DNA of 64,000 nucleotides, from NCBI RefSeq assembly GCF_009646115.1, contig NZ_CP045720.1, positions 3,658,001 to 3,722,000 on the forward strand, written 5' to 3'. A model generated the notes under the pieces. The model was not told where the DNA came from, ran no database searches, and worked only from the letters and a program-made list of their open reading frames with translations. This document shows, one piece after another, positions 60,258-64,000 of this stretch. The translations under genes and the position numbers were made by a program. The stretch is from Pantoea eucalypti. GTDB taxonomy: Bacteria; Pseudomonadota; Gammaproteobacteria; Enterobacterales; Enterobacteriaceae. Positions within the stretch are counted from its first letter, which is position 1. Every line of letters starts with the position of its first letter.

Positions 60258-61349
60258 TTGCAGCGTGATACGCGCCACGCCATCCAGAAGCCGATGGCTG
60301 TGGTCGTCATTGAAGCCCTGCTTCAGAGTCACATACAGTGTCTGGCCGTCCGGTGAGACCAGCAGGCTTTCTGGATGCCCCTCAAACGACCAGCTGTTTT
60401 TCACTTCATACGTGGTGCCATCCAGCTGCAGCACCTTCTTCGATTCGCGCTGGCTGATATAAATCTCATTGCGCTTACCGTTAAACTTAATCCCCACTGA
60501 ATCGCCTGGATCAAGACGCTGAATCACCTTGCCGCTGCGCTCATCAAACACCAGGATATTTTTCTCTTTGGCGTTATCCGTGACAAACAGGCGACCGGTT
60601 GCCGGATCTTCTGCCATATTCAGGAACTGAGTGTCCTGTCCATCACCTGCCGTCAGGCGCTGCTCGATTTTGTGATTGCGCGGATTGATCACCAGGATTT
60701 CACCACTGCCGTTCGCCGCATAAATGCGATCGCTGACTGGCGAGAAGATAATGCCTGTGACACCTTTGCCAGCATTTTTAATCCGGGCTTTCAGCGTCAG
60801 GGTTTTCGCATCAACGACCCAGATCACGCCAGGTTCGTCTGCGCCGCCGACATAGAGCAGCCCGTCATGCAGAAAGATCTCGCGGGTTTTCACCGGCGAT
60901 CCTTTCTCATTCTTCTCGTCAAACATCAGGCGCTTCAGCACGTTGCCGGTATCGGGATCGATCTTAGCGATGCCACCATCCACTGATTGGGTGGTGTAAA
61001 GCGCGCTGCCATCCTGTCCACTGCTCAGACCCGCATTTTTCAGATCGTAATGCCCCGCCCCGGTGCTTTGCAGTGTGGTGCCATCAAGACGATAGATCAT
61101 GCCGCCACTGATATCCTTGCCCTCGGGCGCACTGGCCACATAGAGCGTATTTTTGGCGGGCAGATACGCCATCTCATATAATCCGTCGCCCAGCTCGCGC
61201 TGAATCAGATTATCGGGGCTGGAGGGCTGCATCACCATCAGCGCATTGCCATCCACTTTTTTTGCTCTCATCTGGCACGCCGTCAGGCTGAAGGTGGTGA
61301 CTATCGCCAGTGCGAGTGCCGCTTTACGCGAGCTGAACAACGCTTTCAT
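60255..61349 (-). CDS. YncE-like beta-propeller lipoprotein
   Basis: The 364-aa protein from the ATG at 61349 (AGGGGAT upstream) has a lipoprotein signal KAALALAIVTTFSLTACQ with Cys25 as lipidation site, and then repeating propeller blades: DGLYEMAYLPAKNTLYVAS, GVIWVVDAKTLTLKARIKNA, DRIYAANGSGEILVINPRN, GRLFVTDNAKEKNILVFDE and SLLVSPDGQTLYVTLKQG. It resembles E. coli YncE, an iron-repressed secreted propeller, but E. coli YncE lacks the lipobox. A Fur-box-like site lies 70-90 bp upstream. The 126-nt N-terminal extension of the longer frame is rejected. Confidence 0.85.
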   Translation of the reverse strand: MKALFSSRKAALALAIVTTFSLTACQMRAKKVDGNALMVMQPSSPDNLIQRELGDGLYEMAYLPAKNTLYVASAPEGKDISGGMIYRLDGTTLQSTGAGHYDLKNAGLSSGQDGSALYTTQSVDGGIAKIDPDTGNVLKRLMFDEKNEKGSPVKTREIFLHDGLLYVGGADEPGVIWVVDAKTLTLKARIKNAGKGVTGIIFSPVSDRIYAANGSGEILVINPRNHKIEQRLTAGDGQDTQFLNMAEDPATGRLFVTDNAKEKNILVFDERSGKVIQRLDPGDSVGIKFNGKRNEIYISQRESKKVLQLDGTTYEVKNSWSFEGHPESLLVSPDGQTLYVTLKQGFNDDHSHRLLDGVARITLQ

Positions 61350-61420
61350 AGTTAAATCCCCTATCCATCTGCTGCTCCCGGCAGGCCGCAACACAGCGGG
61401 CAGGCAGGGAAGAAAAAGAA

Positions 61421-61435
61421 TGAGAATCATACGCA
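61421..61435 (-). promoter_or_regulatory. Fur box-like site upstream of the YncE-like gene
   Basis: TGAGAATCATACGCA matches the Fur 7-1-7 dyad TGATAATNATTATCA at most positions. It sits where the promoter of the minus-strand gene would be, implying iron repression, as known for E. coli yncE. Confidence 0.55.
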
Positions 61436-61550
61436 TCACTAAAAAGGGTGTAAACGCAACGGCACCCTGAAGCAACCGAATCAGCTTAATGCGGTATATT
61501 TATTGTCCACAGGCGATTTTCCGTGCCCGCCGCTCAATATAAAACCTCAA

Positions 61551-62489
61551 CTAATCAACAACCTGAAGATTATTCTGCAAAAACGCCACAAACGCGGTAA
61601 TACGAGCAGGAAGCTGGCGTTGCGCCTGCCAGACCGCAAAGATATCACCATCAGGTGCCTGCCAGTCCGGTAGCACCGGCAACAATTCGCCCGCAGCCAG
61701 GCTGTGTTGCGCATCCCACCAGGAACGCAGCAGAATGCCATGTCCATCCATCGCCAGCCGCATCGCTACTTCACCATCGTTGGTGATCAGGCTGCCGCGC
61801 ACTTTCTGGCTGATGCTCTGTTCACCGCAGGTCATCCGCCACAGGGTAAAATCGCTGTCGTGCTGACGCAATAAAATGCAGTTGTGCTGCGCCAGATCGC
61901 GCACAGTGGCAGGCAGGCCGTGCCGGGCAGCATAGGCGGGCGAACAGCAGAGGATACGCGGATTGGTTCGCAGTTTGCGTGCCACCAGCCGCGAGTCAGG
62001 CGGCTCCCCAACGCGGATATCGATATCCATGTGCGCATCAAGAAAATTAAGCGGCTGGCTGCTGAGTTGTAACGACAGTGAGAGCTGCGGATGCAGCGCG
62101 GCAAAAGCCGAGACGCAGGGCGCGATATGGCGACGGCCAAAACCAAAGGAGGCGTTGATGTTGAGGGTGCCGCGCAGCTGGGCTGTTTCACCGCTGACCG
62201 CCTCTTCCAGCGCCGCAAGCTGATCCAGCAGCGGACGCGCGCCCGCCAGATAACGGCGGCCTTCCGGCGTCAGTTCCAGCCGGCGTGTGGTGCGGCGCAG
62301 CAATTGCACACCAAGGCGCTGCTCCAGCTGGCTCAGACGTTTGCTTACCGCTGCCAGTGACAGGCCCAGTTCGCGCGCCGCCGCAGTCAGACTATCCAGC
62401 GCGGCCAGGCGAACAAAGAAGGCTAAGTCATCAGTGGAGGTGCGGGATTCTCTACTTTGATTCAACAATGGATTGCCTTTCAGGCTCAT
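61551..62489 (-). CDS. dmlR: LysR-family regulator DmlR
   Basis: The 312-aa protein has an N-terminal LysR helix-turn-helix (DSLTAAARELGLSLAAVSKR, LSQLEQRLGVQLLRRTTRRL) and a ligand-binding domain with DIDIRVGEPPDSRLVARKLR. It lies divergent to dmlA, with 64 bp between the starts, the arrangement of E. coli dmlR-dmlA, where DmlR activates dmlA on D-malate. The name rests on this arrangement and overall resemblance; a tartrate-responsive regulator is the alternative. Confidence 0.85.
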   Translation of the reverse strand: MSLKGNPLLNQSRESRTSTDDLAFFVRLAALDSLTAAARELGLSLAAVSKRLSQLEQRLGVQLLRRTTRRLELTPEGRRYLAGARPLLDQLAALEEAVSGETAQLRGTLNINASFGFGRRHIAPCVSAFAALHPQLSLSLQLSSQPLNFLDAHMDIDIRVGEPPDSRLVARKLRTNPRILCCSPAYAARHGLPATVRDLAQHNCILLRQHDSDFTLWRMTCGEQSISQKVRGSLITNDGEVAMRLAMDGHGILLRSWWDAQHSLAAGELLPVLPDWQAPDGDIFAVWQAQRQLPARITAFVAFLQNNLQVVD

Positions 62490-62553
62490 TATTTCCCCGG
62501 AATCGACAGTTATACTGCGTACACAATTCGAACATCAACCGGAAAGGTGCCCT

Positions 62554-63624
62554 GTGACTGATAAAATCTACTCTATTGCTGTGATCCCTGGCGATGGCAT
62601 CGGCAAAGAAGTGATGCCGGAAGGCGTCCGTGTAATGAATGCGGCTGCTGAGAAATTTAACATTCCGCTGCGCTGGGAGTGGTTCGATTACGCCAGCGCT
62701 GACTACTGGCAGCAGCATGGCAAAATGCTGCCTGACGACTGGTTTCCGCAGCTGAAAGCCTTTGACGCGATTTATTTTGGCGCGGTCGGCTGGCCCGATG
62801 TGGTGCCCGACCATGTTTCACTGTGGGGCTCGCTGCTACAGTTCCGCCGTGAGTTCGACCAGTACGTCAATCTGCGTCCGGTGCGACTGATGCCAGGGGT
62901 GAAAGCGCCGCTGGCAAACCGTCAGCCTGGCGACATCGACTTCTATGTGGTGCGTGAAAACACCGAAGGTGAATACTCCAGCGTGGGTGGCACCATGTTT
63001 CCTGGCACCGACCGTGAAGTGGTGATTCAGGAGACGGTGATGACGCGCACTGGTGTTGACCGCATCCTGAAGTTTGCTTATCAGCTGGCGCAGAGCCGGC
63101 CGAAGAAGCACATGACCTCCGCCACCAAATCCAACGGCATCGCTATCACCATGCCTTACTGGGACAGCCGCGTCGAAGCGATGTCCGGCCAGTTCCCCGA
63201 GGTTCGCGTCGACAAGTATCATATTGATATTCTTACCGCCAACTTCGTGCTGCACCCGGACTGGTTTGATGTAGTGGTGGCCAGCAACCTGTTTGGGGAT
63301 ATCCTCTCCGATCTCGGCCCGGCCTGTACCGGCACCATTGGCATTGCGCCCTCCGCCAATATTAACCCGGAAGGCCTGTTTCCCAGCCTGTTTGAGCCGG
63401 TTCACGGTTCTGCGCCGGATATCGCAGGCAAAGGCATCGCCAATCCTATCGGGCAGATCTGGTGTGGGGCGATGATGCTGGAGCATCTCGGCTACAAAGC
63501 GGCGGGTGATGCGGTGTTAAATGCAATTGAACGTACGCTGGCGGCGGGAGAGCATCTGACGCGCGACCTCGGCGGCAACGCCAGCACCGAAGAGCTCGGC
63601 GCGGCCATCGCCGCCGCGCTGTAA
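62554..63624 (+). CDS. dmlA: D-malate dehydrogenase (decarboxylating) / tartrate dehydrogenase
   Basis: The enzyme oxidises D-malate to pyruvate and CO2 with NAD. The 356-aa protein from the GTG at 62554 (GGAAAGG upstream) begins TDKIYSIAVIPGDGIGKEVM. It has the isopropylmalate-dehydrogenase-family core: VRENTEGEYSS, TSATKSNGI, and the metal-binding SNLFGDILSDLGPA followed by FEPVHGSAPDIAGKGIANP. A longer frame from 62473 would overlap dmlR and lacks a ribosome site. Tartrate dehydrogenase is closely related, so substrate choice is a family-level call. Confidence 0.93.
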   Translation: MTDKIYSIAVIPGDGIGKEVMPEGVRVMNAAAEKFNIPLRWEWFDYASADYWQQHGKMLPDDWFPQLKAFDAIYFGAVGWPDVVPDHVSLWGSLLQFRREFDQYVNLRPVRLMPGVKAPLANRQPGDIDFYVVRENTEGEYSSVGGTMFPGTDREVVIQETVMTRTGVDRILKFAYQLAQSRPKKHMTSATKSNGIAITMPYWDSRVEAMSGQFPEVRVDKYHIDILTANFVLHPDWFDVVVASNLFGDILSDLGPACTGTIGIAPSANINPEGLFPSLFEPVHGSAPDIAGKGIANPIGQIWCGAMMLEHLGYKAAGDAVLNAIERTLAAGEHLTRDLGGNASTEELGAAIAAAL

Positions 63625-63625
63625 A

Positions 63626-64000
63626 TCAGTCCGGCAACTGCACCACGCATTCAGCATGCCAGCCTGGCGGTAACGGCGCGGGCCTGTTGATCACCAGGTT
63701 GTGCAGTTGCAGGTTCTCTACCCCGCGCGCAAACAGGCCCGGCAAACCGCCGGGATAGCGCTCTACGCCAAAGGCTTCACCGGTTTTCGGGTCAAGTTTG
63801 TAGGCGTTATCCAGCCCCATGCCGGTCGGTGAGTCGGGGTTACAGGGTGGTCGCACGTCATAGTGTCCCTGCGTCATCGGCGACACGGTCTGCCGCATCT
63901 GAAGCTGGCTGATAACCACATCGCGTATCCAGCCCGGTTCTGCCGCATGCAGGTTAACCGCCCCTTCTGCTACACCTGTCATGTTGCTGAACTGCACCTG
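63626..64000 (-). CDS. C-terminal end of a beta-helix (GH28-like) protein, gene cut by window edge
   Basis: About 125 codons of the 3' end lie inside the window, open to its last base. The sequence has beta-helix-type rungs (VNLHAAEPGWIRDVVISQLQ, GVENLQLHNLVINRPAPLPP) and many glycine-proline loops. This suggests a right-handed parallel beta-helix enzyme such as a family 28 glycoside hydrolase or similar, perhaps acting on plant polysaccharide. No catalytic residues can be checked here. The stop is 2 bp from the dmlA stop, convergent. Confidence 0.5.
   Translation of the reverse strand, partial: QVQFSNMTGVAEGAVNLHAAEPGWIRDVVISQLQMRQTVSPMTQGHYDVRPPCNPDSPTGMGLDNAYKLDPKTGEAFGVERYPGGLPGLFARGVENLQLHNLVINRPAPLPPGWHAECVVQLPD

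Overview
The window reads as enterobacterial chromosome. Gene content and order, protein similarity to E. coli throughout, and moderate GC point to Erwiniaceae, most likely Pantoea or a close relative. The genus is inferred from recalled protein sequences; no search was run.

Region 1 (about 1-35.4 kb) matches the E. coli 71-72 min block. It runs obgE (cut by the window edge), rpmA-rplU, ispB, sfsB, murA, ibaG, the mlaFEDCB phospholipid-transport operon, yrbG-kdsD-kdsC-lptC-lptA-lptB (Kdo synthesis and LPS export), rpoN-hpf-ptsN-rapZ-npr (sigma54 and nitrogen PTS), mtgA, the small RNA arcZ, arcB, then sspB-sspA, rpsI-rplM, zapE, zapG, degQ and degS. Several genes expected here from E. coli are absent: yhbE, elbB, yhcC, gltD and nan. 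In the gltBD position sits a very large, divergent glutamate-synthase-like protein (1843 aa). It is followed not by gltD but by a CysJ-like diflavin reductase. This pair is the most unusual content of the window and may be a glutamate synthase with a different electron donor.

Region 2 (about 35.5-48.7 kb) matches the E. coli 94 min block: epmA, blc, ecnB, ecnA, efp, epmB, yjeI, groL-groS, fxsA, aspA, dcuA, cutA-dsbD, yjdC and tRNA-Phe. Most of the EF-P beta-lysylation system (efp, epmA, epmB) is here. The join between degS and epmA is a rearrangement relative to E. coli and carries nested inverted repeats.

Region 3 (about 48.7-53.3 kb) is an accessory island at the tRNA-Phe 3' end. The last 17 bases of the tRNA plus its terminator are duplicated 160 bp downstream, around a 96-bp spacer made largely of hairpins. 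Beyond it lies a wrecked type VI secretion locus: intact tssB and tssC sheath genes, then one open reading frame that looks like an in-frame splice of tssK, tssM and tssG pieces.

Region 4 (about 53.3-64 kb) is accessory metabolism. Two oxidoreductase plus TIM-barrel isomerase pairs flank a LacI-type regulator and share upstream sequence blocks, suggesting an inositol-like sugar pathway. These are followed by yghU with a small DUF1330 gene, a Fur-box-preceded YncE-like lipoprotein, the divergent dmlR/dmlA pair for D-malate, and the end of a beta-helix (GH28-like) protein running off the window.
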